Shown one piece after another: positions 1 through 8,269 of a stretch of DNA of 30,576 nt. The translations under genes and the position numbers were made by a program. Below the pieces are notes generated by a model that saw nothing but the letters and a program-made list of their open reading frames with translations, ran no database searches and had not been told where the DNA came from. The stretch comes from Basidiobolus meristosporus CBS 931.73 (lineage: Eukaryota; Basidiobolomycota; Basidiobolomycetes; Basidiobolales; Basidiobolaceae), in assembly GCA_002104905.1 (NCBI GenBank), contig MCFE01000849.1, positions 1-30,576 on the forward strand, given 5' to 3'. Position 1 is the stretch's first letter. The number at the start of each line of letters is the position of its first letter.

Positions 1-212
1 TTCTGGTCACCGTGGTCAAATCTGGCACAATAACGGGGATTGAGCATTGGACGACTTAACAATAGGCAAAACTCGAACGTTTTGGTAGCAATCATTCGCA
101 TACTAAACACATGGTAAACTGCGATAATGAACCTTCTATACTCGCGAGTGAATGGAGAGTAACCGCCGATTGCGGCAAGGTCTAGAGTCACTGCTACGGT
201 AAAAGAGCGCAT
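1..212 (-). pseudogene. Broken, edge-truncated copy of the 165-aa secreted protein gene
   Basis: Read on the minus strand from an ATG at 210-212, this matches the first 230 bases or so of the intact gene that starts at 2862, including the shared start MRS. An 18-20 base deletion removes the end of the signal peptide. One base is missing in the codons after REYRR, which shifts the frame, and two cysteine codons have become Tyr and Phe. The copy runs off the left edge of the window. It is a decayed duplicate; whether it is transcribed cannot be seen. Confidence 0.75.
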
Positions 213-1123
213 GTGAAGTGAATAACGTATTTGTGGGCTGGTATATAGGCTTGGCTGGACAAATTGCTATTTCATATCTCACCTTTCGTTGACATATCAG
301 GTCATTACTCACACTATCGCTATGCTGTTGCGGGCACACTCCTAACGATTGTTTGGGCTCCATCAGTATTTATATATTTTTATTTGCATTCCCCTTACGC
401 ATGTCCATAGTTCTTATTTTTACTCATTTCCTTCATTGTTTTGTGGAACTCACCATGATTTTCTGGAGCATACTAGTGCTAATCCTAGTATCTTTAAAGC
501 GGCGTGGCTTCTTGTACTCTCCCGATTTATATCACCTTCTCGATCCCACTCTTGATTTAGCCTGGGTGCCTCACCGTTTGCTATTTCTTAAAAATGATCC
601 TTATGCCTAGCTGGTGATTCTCGTAAGTGAGACAGTGCATACACGAAATAGTAATCAGCATTTAATGTCAACCAGATGCTTTATAGTATAAAGCTAGAAG
701 TAGATACTGAAGAAAGGGAAAGGCGACGTTGGCGATAGTGATGCTTAGATGTTCTTGCCGCAACAGTCCGAGTCCTTGGTACGTGTCTGATATTCGGAGC
801 CACTACAACATGACTTAAGCGTTAGTAAGAGTGACCGAATGATACTTATATGCTGCCCTTGTATATTGTTGATGTAACAACGCTTTGTGCTGCATATCCA
901 ATACTATACGAGATAATCCCTACTCCACCATGCCACTAAATTCCTTGAAAGTTACTGTTTCCGCACTTGCTCCTCTCCCGCAGCAATCTTTGTTACAACC
1001 GCAAATATCATTGCCGCCTTTTTGCTGGGTAACCCCACAGACTAGGCTTAAGTTCTCCCGGCTTTTTCTGTCTTCTAAAAGCGATCCAGGGCGACAAAAA
1101 ATACGTCAATCCCATTAGTTGCA
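213..1123. other. Intergenic, with one duplicated promoter relic
   Basis: No convincing gene. Two overlapping plus-strand ORFs at 349-610 are hydrophobic but arise from T-rich sequence and have no start context or paralogue. Bases 521-550 repeat the promoter of the gene that starts at 3790. The ORF at 885-1118 has no recognisable feature. Confidence 0.4.
521..550 (-). promoter_or_regulatory. Orphan copy of the GGTGATATAAAT core promoter
   Basis: On the minus strand this reads GGTGATATAAATCGG preceded by GAGTGGGATCGAG, nearly the same as the TATA region at 3801-3830. No matching coding sequence follows it, so it is a duplication remnant. Confidence 0.5.
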
Positions 1124-1381
1124 TCAAGAACACGCTTTGCCACGCTTCCACTCTGTGTACCTAGGCTTTGAGAAAGCTCCTGGATCATCCTCACGCATTC
1201 TGCGAACCTTACTTCGTGTCCAGAATGAAGATGGAAATTCTTCATTACACGCCTTTACGTTTTTATATAGCTCTACATACTCGGGGGTTGCCGTAGTATT
1301 GGGTTGGTTGCGTTCAAGAGGAGCGGCAAAAGAGGATGCAAGTATCAAAGCACTGGCTAAGAGGATATCTTGAGTAGACAC
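1124..1381 (-). pseudogene. Small secreted protein relic, start codon apparently lost (GTG)
   Basis: The minus-strand frame is open for 111 codons up to 1459. From the GTG at 1379-1381 it would encode 85 aa: STQDILLASALILASSFA, a good signal-peptide core, then a likely cleavage before APLER, then a short mature domain with two cysteines (KACNEEF and GKACS) and a basic stretch (RSKVRRMR). There is no in-frame ATG before the hydrophobic core. A TATAAA at 1421-1426 lies about 40 bp upstream of the GTG. Seen: signal peptide and frame. Inferred: an ATG to GTG start loss, or an unseen upstream exon. I recognise no family. A longer plus-strand ORF here (1119-1373) is the shadow of this one. Confidence 0.45.
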
Positions 1382-1893
1382 TCCTCTACGGCCTTTATAT
1401 TCGTTATTATACCTTCTTGGTTTATAAGTCACACAACATGCAACTTTAATATTAACCACGTTTGGGAAGAACCCAGAAATGATTTAAACAGTCTAGTTCA
1501 TCCGGTATAAAGTAGTACTTTTCTTGGTTTGGATTCATCACTAAGCCATATCTCTTACATTTGTGCATCGATAACAACAGTGTCTTGAACGACCATTACT
1601 CACTACTCAGTATCATCTAGACAATTGCTCCGATTTATTGATCATTGCGTAGGAAAAGATCTATGTTCCTCGACTTTGAGGCATCCACTGATTTCAGTTT
1701 AATTTAGTCTGCCAAACCCGGGATTTTGTATTTATTGATCGTAAATTCGATTGCCATATCTTCATTATGAAAAGACACTGATGGGTAACGACAAAACAAT
1801 AGGTAAAGATACTTTATGATGCTTGCTTCGAGTGATGGTAGTACTTCAAGAATATTTGCTTTCAAACTCTTTCGTATGATCCAAGTACAAGCT
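1382..1893. other. Intergenic between secreted relic and tRNA
   Basis: Apart from the TATAAA at 1421-1426, I see no gene or repeat. Confidence 0.4.
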
Positions 1894-1975
1894 GGTGAGG
1901 TGGCCGAGTGGTCTAAGGCGCTGCGTTCAGGTCGCAGTCTCTTCGGAGGCGTGGGTTCGAACCCCACCCTCATCA
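1894..1975 (+). tRNA. tRNA-Leu (anticodon CAG), no intron
   Basis: A complete class II cloverleaf can be drawn. Acceptor GGTGAGG pairs with CCTCATC with one G:U and leaves discriminator A. The D arm contains the A box TGGCCGAGTGG. The anticodon stem CTGCG/CGCAG encloses the loop TTCAGGT with CAG at 1928-1930. The long variable arm is TCTCTTCGGAGGC, and the T arm GTGGG-TTCGAAC-CCCAC gives the B box. U33, G37 and A73 are leucine features, not those of the CUG-clade yeast tRNA-Ser(CAG), so CUG should read as Leu here. The 3' CCA is not encoded. ORFs overlapping this stretch are artefacts. Confidence 0.95.
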
Positions 1976-1979
1976 TCTA

Positions 1980-1983
1980 TTTT
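1980..1983 (+). terminator. Pol III T-tract after tRNA-Leu
   Basis: A run of four T bases begins 5 nt after the discriminator base, the usual RNA polymerase III stop. Confidence 0.6.
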
Positions 1984-2296
1984 ACTCTTAGCTTGCACAA
2001 AAATGATAAGAGGAAATATCACAATGCTAACAGTCATTGGGCAGTCTGTCAATCTCGAATCTTTGTGTTACCAAAGTCAATCCGGTAACCCTGCCAGACA
2101 TTCTCTCTAATATCAACCTTTTCGGTGGAGGGCAGCATCACTAAAGACTGAGGGTGAGTATGTTAGTACGTAAGCGAATATCTAATATTAATGCCCGCAG
2201 TTCTGATAATGATACAGGTGTGTGCAAGTAAAAAGCACTGGAGACCCAGTTAATGATAACCACAAGTAACAACAAATATAAGAATGTCATTTCAAT
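1984..2296. other. Intergenic between tRNA and secreted gene
   Basis: I see no gene. The right end carries the 3' processing signal of the convergent 165-aa gene (AATAAA on the minus strand at 2297-2302). Confidence 0.4.
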
Positions 2297-2364
2297 TTTA
2301 TTGATTGGAGATTTTCAGTAATAGTGTGGTGATGGCTGCCTACATTTGAAGCATTGTCACCGCA

Positions 2365-2862
2365 CTAATTGTATTGAACATTTTGCTCTGGGCAATCTTC
2401 TACGCATTGCATTTCTGCGACAGGGGCCGTGTATTGTACATCTTGAGTGGGCTGCATCAGAACGTAGGGAGAGAAAGAACTATCTTCCGAGTGTTCCGCT
2501 CCCTTTTGCTTGGCGTATTCTAATGCGTTGGCCCCACCCTCCAGTTCGAGACTGGGCCCTGCTTGATACTTGACATCGAAGCCTTTGTTGCTGTTGGCGT
2601 TAGCAATGTTCAGGTTATCGTGCTTTCTGGTCACCGTGGTGAAAACCTGGCGCAATAACGGGGATTGGACATTCGTCGTCTTAACGACAGGCAAAACTCG
2701 AGCGTTTTGGTAGCAATCGCTCGCATACTGTGCACATGGTAAGCTGCGATAATGCAGCCTTCTATACTCGCGAGTGCATGGAGAAGAACAGCCGATTGGG
2801 GCAGCAACGGCAACTTGAAGAGCGGCAAGGCCTAGAATCACTGTTATGGTAGTAGAGCGCAT
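2365..2862 (-). CDS. Small secreted protein, 165 aa, unknown family
   Basis: Single-exon ORF starting at an ATG (2860-2862). Residues 1-20 (MRSTTITVILGLAALQVAVA) form a clear signal peptide with a cleavage site before APIGCSS. The mature part has six cysteines: four near the N terminus (CSSPC, LPCAQYASDC) and two near the C terminus (MQCVEDC), a spacing that suggests disulfides at both ends of a polar middle rich in Asn, Ser and Gln. No catalytic motif is visible. TATA-like sites lie 60 and 40 bp upstream (2921-2930, 2904-2909), and AATAAA lies 62 bp downstream of the stop. It is the intact member of a three-copy family (broken copies at 1-212 and 7034-7405). It is likely extracellular; an effector-like role is only inference from size, cysteines and subtelomeric position. 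Confidence 0.75.
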   Translation of the reverse strand: MRSTTITVILGLAALQVAVAAPIGCSSPCTREYRRLHYRSLPCAQYASDCYQNARVLPVVKTTNVQSPLLRQVFTTVTRKHDNLNIANANSNKGFDVKYQAGPSLELEGGANALEYAKQKGAEHSEDSSFSPYVLMQPTQDVQYTAPVAEMQCVEDCPEQNVQYN

Positions 2863-2903
2863 GCTGAAGAATAGCTGAGAAATAAGTTAGTTGCATACGG
2901 CGC

Positions 2904-2930
2904 TATATAGCATGGAAGGCTATATAATAA
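2904..2930 (-). promoter_or_regulatory. TATA region of the 165-aa secreted gene
   Basis: Two TATA-like sites on the minus strand (TTATTATATAG and GCTATATAGC) lie 40-68 bp upstream of the ATG at 2862. Confidence 0.45.
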
Positions 2931-3244
2931 GGTTAAGCTCGAGGGCATAAAGTGAGTCTTGTTAGATTGCGCATATTTTACATTCTGTTATGGACTTTAT
3001 GCAGAGGAAACCTGTAACATATAAAACACATGCGCTGGAATGACAGCCTCTGTATATATTATATAGGTTCTATCACCACTGACCCATAATTCTCTTCAAT
3101 ACTCAAATTATGCCACTATGTTACAACGATAAGTGAACGCCATTTCTGCGTGTGCATATCATCAAATTCTTGAATACATGTACATCATCAGTATGCCTAG
3201 TAATATATTGCTCATTTTATTTCGTAAATTTACTTTTACTGGAC

Positions 3245-3790
3245 TTAATGTCTGTTTCCACTGAAGTATCTCACTTTGAAGTGGCGACGAGCAGATCTCT
3301 TATACTTCTTGTACCCACCTCTAAGAGCACGCGCTGCTGGCTGAGTGATGATAATTTGTGGCTGTTGCTGCTTGGGCTGGTACAGGGTTTGATCAATGAC
3401 TTGCGCTTGGTCGAACTGGTTTGAGTTGGACAAGGCATTGGCTTTACTGGAGGAATGGCCATTGATTTTGTCCAGCAAGGCTTGGGATGGTTGAAGATTG
3501 GAAATATCGAACCCTTGCAACCCAGAGAATCCTGGCTGCTCACCCGAAGTCTCGCTTGTCTGCATTGGCTCACTCATCTCCGAATCATCCCCCTCCTCAG
3601 TTGACGGCTGGTATTCTTGACTGGGGGCCGAAGTGTCCTGATAACAAGCACCCTGTTGTTCGACGCATGGCTCATTGGTGAAGGCTACCTGGGAGTCACC
3701 GAGTGGGGTAGCGGAGATTGCTTGCAACGAAGCGATGGCGGAAACTAGCAAGAGGAAGGAAAGCTGCATGACTGGCTGGTGGAGTCTCAT
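3245..3790 (-). CDS. Secreted Gln/Ser-rich protein with basic C terminus, 181 aa
   Basis: The frame is open from ATG 3788-3790. Residues 8-24 (MQLSFLLLVSAIASLQA) form a signal-peptide core. The TATA box at 3804-3810 sits so close to the first ATG that Met8 (3767-3769) is probably the true start, giving 174 aa. The mature chain has two cysteines (EPCVEQQGAC), an acidic Ser/Glu/Gln region (about 55-90), a Gln/Asn-rich stretch with QPKQQQPQ, and a strongly basic Tyr-rich tail from about residue 158 (RGGYKKYKRSARRHFK). KRSARR resembles a dibasic processing site, but that is inference. AATAAA lies on the minus strand at 3216-3221. No family recognised. Its promoter has been copied twice without the gene (521-550, 7418 onward). 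Confidence 0.7.
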   Translation of the reverse strand: MRLHQPVMQLSFLLLVSAIASLQAISATPLGDSQVAFTNEPCVEQQGACYQDTSAPSQEYQPSTEEGDDSEMSEPMQTSETSGEQPGFSGLQGFDISNLQPSQALLDKINGHSSSKANALSNSNQFDQAQVIDQTLYQPKQQQPQIIITQPAARALRGGYKKYKRSARRHFKVRYFSGNRH

Positions 3791-3800
3791 GCGAATTTTG

Positions 3801-3815
3801 CCGATTTATATCACC
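3801..3815 (-). promoter_or_regulatory. GGTGATATAAAT core promoter of the 181-aa gene
   Basis: The minus strand reads GGTGATATAAATCGG. The same GGTGATATAAA core drives the exon at 5109 and recurs at 521-535 and near 7420, so it is a shared promoter element of this cluster. Its distance to the first ATG is only about 14 bp, which supports use of the downstream Met8. Confidence 0.6.
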
Positions 3816-4300
3816 TCGATCCCACTCAATTAGGCTTCGTTCATAGCACTAGCTTTATGCGAGCTAGATTGATTTAACCTTTGCTACTTTACCTCTTCGT
3901 ACCAAGGCTACACAGTATAGGTTGCACTTCAAAGTGTGAAGAATGAGGGAGATCTGGTCAATGATATCCTTAATATCGTTCAAAATTCTCTCAGTTTTTG
4001 CAATAACTATCCGTGTTAGTAAGGACTTCGGTAATTTTTTACTAATGAGCTTAAGTGTTACCGTCGAGAAAGTCCAAGGTCATTGCGGTCAATTTCAATG
4101 GGGTTTGGTACTCCTTTGTATCAGTGTAGTACTGTGAGCTTAACATGCACTTTTGGTATCTGTTATTCCATCTTTAAGGCAAGTATCTCTTACGATAGTC
4201 CTGTCATTGCCTGGAAGGTATTGTCCTTTGGTAGTGCTGTTTTCTTGCTATACACATGCTTAAATATATTGCTGATCTGACCCTGCCGCAACTGGAGAGC
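3816..4300. repeat. Upstream block of the 181-aa gene, duplicated at 7430-7870
   Basis: From TCACCTCGATCCCACTCAATTAGGCTTCG onward in the sense of content, this block matches 7430-7870 with scattered substitutions and indels. Shared landmarks are the GATTGATTTAACC stretch, GTACCAAGGCT, TGTGAGCTTAA and an ACTGGAGA-ACAGC type end. ORFs at 3943-4280 are not preserved between the copies and look spurious. Confidence 0.55.
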
Positions 4301-4795
4301 AGCCACCACAGTCAAGCTTTGGGGCAGGCTTATTAAATTAACCTGTTATTACAAGAACCTAGGGTTGTCGCTGATTGGTGAACAATACGACTGTCATGGG
4401 GTGTACAGCACAGTACAGGCGAGAATAAATTGATCAGCTGTTTGCCAAGAGTTGGGGATATTGAGTGGATAGTGCTTGGGATAGTTGAGGCTGCCTTGGA
4501 ATTTCTTGTTGTAGTACACGCGTTTTCAATTAGTTATTTGTCAAGAAACAAGCCAAATGTGACTGTTCACTTTATTTGTGTTACGTTTTATCTATGCTGC
4601 TACAATCAATAGCTTGGATGGCGATGCTTTCTTGCAAGACACATGCACTTATCTATTGCAAACTTTACCCTGCCACAGATGGAGTACAGCGTCGGATTAA
4701 GAGCTCAGCCACCGACTACCACGGTCATTCTTTTGGGCAGGTTGATTACATAACCTGTTATTTCAAGAACAGACTCATTGCTGATTGGTGCAAAT
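4245..4795. repeat. Two diverged direct copies of a ~150-bp unit (4245-4390 and 4635-4795)
   Basis: Both copies contain ACACATGC, then ACCCTGCC-CA, TGGAG-ACAGC, GGGCAGG-TTATT/GATTA, TAACCTGTTATT-CAAGAAC and GCTGATTGGTG in the same order. The right copy is slightly longer. A plus-strand ORF at 4576-4872 covers the right copy only, so I do not call it a gene. A third partial copy lies at 7770-7870. Confidence 0.5.
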
Positions 4796-5042
4796 CCTTG
4801 TCACCAATGACCGGCATGGTGCATAGAGACGGTGCCGGCAAGAAGGAAATATTCATGGATGTGTTTAGCTAGTACTGGTTTCCTCAGGTAATGTTGCAGA
4901 TTTGGCCTCAACTGTAACCATTCATGATTTCTGGATCATTTCTCCAAGCTTGGCCTAAGACTCAGCACTTTAGGTGGGAAGCCGCTATACTTAGTAGAAA
5001 AGGGCACATGAAGCAGCCAACACTAAGCCACCACCTGGATAA

Positions 5043-5053
5043 GGTGATATAAA
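5043..5053 (+). promoter_or_regulatory. GGTGATATAAA core promoter of the exon at 5109
   Basis: GGTGATATAAAG lies 56 bp upstream of the ATG at 5109, the same core as at 3801-3815 on the other strand. Confidence 0.6.
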
Positions 5054-5108
5054 GCAGCAGGTGTGGGCTTGTCAGTCTCAAGACTTATTGCACTCCACTT
5101 TCTCAGCC

Positions 5109-5327
5109 ATGGTATCCGATCAAGAAGCCCGTTTGTATTCTGCCGATGTCAGAGAAGAAATTGCCAGAGCCAAGAGAGCTAACAACGGGAACTACGCCTC
5201 AGTCACAGTCAAAGGGATTCGCTGGACTTGGAGAGGTCCCGGAACTGGCGAGCTGTCCTTCAAGCAGATCCTCGAAGGAAGAAAGGGGACCGCCTGCGTG
5301 GATAGCCAGACATGGGTAATTTCGTAG
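5109..5327 (+). CDS. First exon of an unknown small protein (69-72 aa)
   Basis: The ATG at 5109 sits in a strong context (CAGCCATGG), 56 bp after a TATA box. The frame has higher GC and more regular codon use than its surroundings. It reads 69 residues to SQTW and then either stops after VIS (TAG 5325-5327) or, more likely, splices at the GTAATT donor at 5316. A possible acceptor is the TTTGATTGCAG ending near 5501, after which the frame closes within six codons. The product is soluble and basic with no signal peptide and contains RWTWRGPGTG. I recognise no family. The upstream in-frame Met at 5061 lies next to the TATA box and is unlikely to be used. It may be a complete tiny gene, a gene remnant or an exon of a broken gene. 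Confidence 0.5.
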   Translation: MVSDQEARLYSADVREEIARAKRANNGNYASVTVKGIRWTWRGPGTGELSFKQILEGRKGTACVDSQTWVIS

Positions 5328-6640
5328 GGTTTGGTTGGTGCCTATGTAGCCGGTGGACTCTTGGAGATGTTGCTGTTATGGATATTTAGCTGGAGCATTG
5401 TGAAATAAATGAGTTCGAATCCGCATTCCTTTGACCCAGCTGTATTATGCTCATTGCACTGTGAGCATCTAACATATGTGTGAACTGCTACTTTGATTGC
5501 AGAGTTTTTCATGCTTTTGATCAGATATACGTGTACAACTGCCATGTACAGGCATCCGTTCCAGCAATCAGTATTGTGTCACACGCTCCGTACTTCCTTT
5601 TCTGTTGCGGTCAATATGATGTGGCACCCCTGAGGTCTTTGCTTTTGCCTTAGTAGCGTTGGCTTCCTTTAGAAAAGGCATTGATCAATTTCTGCTACCA
5701 AACAACCTAGATCTCAACATATATCCTAAATAACCTTGAGACCGTTAAACATCTATCAGCCACTTTGAATCTGTAACAGCGCTGATCTATGTAAGTGCTG
5801 AAGAAATCAATGTGCTTCTAAGGAGGAACAATAGATTATCTAGAACTCTTATTTTGAGTACTCCTGCAGCCATATAGGTATTTTGCTAGATTTGATTTAC
5901 CCCTATATTACTCAAATACTGTCTATTGGCAGTTTATGTATTTGGGAGCTTGCCTGTAGGTTAAGTCATCCTAAAAATGGTCAAAAGATACAAATGATGT
6001 GTAGCATGTATGGTTAGAATACCTGAACATACACTGCCTCTCTGTACTCCCCCCCCCCACTGGCCCTATGCCCCAGCGCAGATAGCTATTGCCCGAAATC
6101 ATTAGGCAGGAGTGTCACCATACAGTCATTCCTGAGGTATGTGAGTGTGGTATGGATCTACTAAGGAACAGTAAAGGTAGCTTAAAGCGATGGTAATAAA
6201 TATTAAAGCATTACAATAAATAATCTCAATCCCATAACTTCTAGTTAGTCCAGCTTGATATTAGTGTCTTTGTTGGGAAACAAAGACTGGGAATGTACTA
6301 TATACATAATCCTGTAAAGTACAGTCGTAACGATACCAAACGACAGATGCTCCCTATTTATAGGAGAAAAATCGGGAAAAATTTTCTCTCATTTCGTGGA
6401 TAAATTCCATAATATTGAAATCGACGAAAATAACAGTATTATATATACTGCTCTGAACTGCAGACATTGACTACGAAATAACCAACTACGTAAGAACAGT
6501 GCCATTCCTGTGTGCACGCTTCAAGCCCTTGCTTGAGAAATCGTAGTATGAGTCGTTTTGCGTCTCACGAATAATACAATCGTATGTTGACTTAAACCAA
6601 AAATCACATTTACGGCATTTTGACCCCAAATATCGGTTCA
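5328..6640. other. Long intergenic stretch, no gene seen
   Basis: AT-rich. It holds a ten-base C run near 6049-6058 followed by ACTGGCCC, but no ORF with a paralogue, domain or promoter. Possible second-exon sequence of the 5109 gene lies at 5500-5520. Confidence 0.4.
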
Positions 6641-6810
6641 ATTATTTACAGTTCGATGGAATGAGTAGATAAACGTTGAAAATGGCGTTCAAACAGTTCT
6701 CCAAATGCGGTAGTTGATGCACTATTTCACCTTTGCCACCAACCAAATGTAAAGCGTCCCCGTTTTTCCGGTGTGTGTTGTTGTGAGGTATTGTAAAATG
6801 ACGATTCTTC

Positions 6811-6970
6811 TTGGACTGGTACACTGTGTCTACCGTGGATTGATAGTCTATGATACTGTGAGAATAGGGTAGTCGTGCAAAGAGGGCTGATTTTTTTGGA
6901 CCGGTACACTGTGTCTGCCATGGATTGATAATCGATGAGACTGTGAGAGTAAGGTAGTCGTGCAAAGAAT
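6811..6970. repeat. 85-bp tandem duplication, two copies
   Basis: Copies begin at 6811 and 6896 with TTGGAC(T/C)GGTACACTGTGTCT and both end with TAGTCGTGCAAAGA. The 85-bp period is not a multiple of three, so the minus-strand ORFs across it (6642-6965) are not a coding repeat. Confidence 0.75.
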
Positions 6971-7033
6971 GTTTATTTGTTTTGCCTACTCAATATTCTC
7001 AGTTTAGGTTGATTTATCTGTTAGGCGCAATTG

Positions 7034-7405
7034 TCAGCACAATGAGTGTATTGAATATCTTGTTCTTTCACGCAATGTCTCTATTACTGGGGTTGTGTAC
7101 TGTACATCTTGGGTGGGCTGCATCAGAACGTAGGGAGAGAAAGAACTATAGTCCTTTTGCAAGACTGGGCCCTGCTTGACTCTGAAGCCTTTGTTGCTGC
7201 TGGCATTAGCAATGTTCAGGCTATTGTGCTTTCTGGTCACGGTGGTGAAAGCCTGACGCAATAACGGGGATTGGACATTGGGCGTCTTAAAGACAGGCAA
7301 AACTTGGATTTTCAGTAATAATGTGGTGATGGCTGCCTACATTTGAAGCATTGTCACCGCACTAATTGTAATGAACATTTTGCTCTGGACAATCTTCTAC
7401 GCATC
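7034..7405 (-). pseudogene. Rearranged copy of the 165-aa secreted protein gene
   Basis: Bases 7050-7305 match the middle and C-terminal part of the intact gene (frame VQSPLLRQAFTTVTRKH through SFSPYVLMQPTQDVQY). The signal peptide and N-terminal cysteines are missing, and the residues just before the stop differ. Bases 7306-7405 then match the 3' flank of the intact gene (about 2305-2405), which should lie on the other side of the coding part. The order is therefore a tandem-duplication or recombination junction, not a simple truncation. Directly after it comes the copied promoter block of the 181-aa gene. Confidence 0.7.
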
Positions 7406-7870
7406 TACGCGAAGCTTTCCCGATTTATATCACCTTCTCAATCCCATTCAATTAGGCTTCGTTCATAGCAATAGCTTTATGCAAGATAGATTGATTTAAC
7501 CTTTGCTGCCTTATCTCTTTGTACCAAGGCTTCATAGTGCGAAGAATGAGGGCAATCAGGTCAATGATTTCCTTAATATCATTCAAACTCCTCTCAGTGT
7601 TTGCAAAAACTGTCAGTATTATTTGCTAATGAACTTGAAGTCATCACGGCCAATTTTGATGGGTATTTGTATCAATGTAGCTTGATACTTTGGCCTGTGA
7701 GCTTAATATGCACACGCTTTGGTATCTTTGCTCTTACTCATCTCCTGGAAGGTAGTGTTGCTAAGTCGGGTGTATCTTGCTTTCTTGCACTTGCATACCG
7801 CTGACGTAACCCTGCTGTAACTGGAGAACAGCGCGAAAACCTGGAGGGCGTTCTATCAAACTACGTGATT
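7406..7870. repeat. Copy of the 181-aa gene promoter and upstream block, without the gene
   Basis: CCCGATTTATATCACC at 7420-7435 equals the TATA region at 3801-3816, and the next 430 bp follow 3816-4300. In place of the coding sequence there is the 3' flank of the other secreted gene. Plus-strand ORFs at 7503-7804 are not conserved in the sister copy. Confidence 0.6.
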
Positions 7871-8026
7871 CCCACAATTGATTTATCAGTGTAGCTTGCC
7901 TGAATGAAGGTTTGATATGCTAGCCCTTTGGTACCCATGTTCCATCTCTAATCAGGGAAGGCGCCACACTCTTTGCCTCTGGCAAGTCGTTGAATAAATG
8001 ACATAGCTTCTCCCCATGAAATAAGT

Positions 8027-8269
8027 TTATACGGCACAGGTAGCATATCCTCCTGATGCAGAGATATCAGCCTCATCCAAGATAGCTAGATTGAAGTCCT
8101 CCACTCTGTGGTTGAGACCTTCATTCTTGTCTTAGTTGGCGGCACTGAAAGTCAGGGTAATGAAGTCAATCTTGGCCCATTTCTTGATGTAAAAGCCCGC
8201 AGTGTAATCCTTCACTCCTTTTTCAGGATTGCATTTTAGACTGTCTTGGGGAGGCAAGGGCACTGCATT
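8027..8269 (-). pseudogene. Decayed coding fragment with one in-frame stop, unknown family
   Basis: Too broken to appear as one ORF, but the minus frame reads about 80 residues with good codon character: PPQDSLKCNPEKGVKDY, FYIKKWAKIDFITLTFSAAN, then TAA (8132-8134), then DKNEGLNHRVEDFNLAILDE and GGYATCAV before a stop at 8027-8029. The 5' end is lost or lies behind an intron. I do not recognise the family; the reading frame is inferred from its unusual openness on both sides of the single stop. Confidence 0.35.

Noticed and set aside
353-610. 85-aa ORF with apparent membrane segments
   Set aside because: T-rich sequence read by chance; part of it is the duplicated promoter block, which is noncoding elsewhere.
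1816-2110. ORFs across 1704-2110 on both strands
   Set aside because: They run through the tRNA gene.
3271-3573. 100-aa minus-strand ORF in a second frame
   Set aside because: Shadow of the 181-aa secreted protein, without signal peptide or separate promoter.
6048-6060. Poly-C tract as a replication or telomere feature
   Set aside because: An isolated homopolymer without other signals.
6642-6965. 107-aa minus-strand ORF with an internal repeat
   Set aside because: The 85-bp repeat period shifts the frame between copies, so the apparent protein repeat is not real.
1-7405. Repeat-induced point mutation of the secreted-gene copies
   Set aside because: Differences between copies include transversions and indels; no clear C-to-T bias is visible by eye. 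A base-by-base count would be needed.
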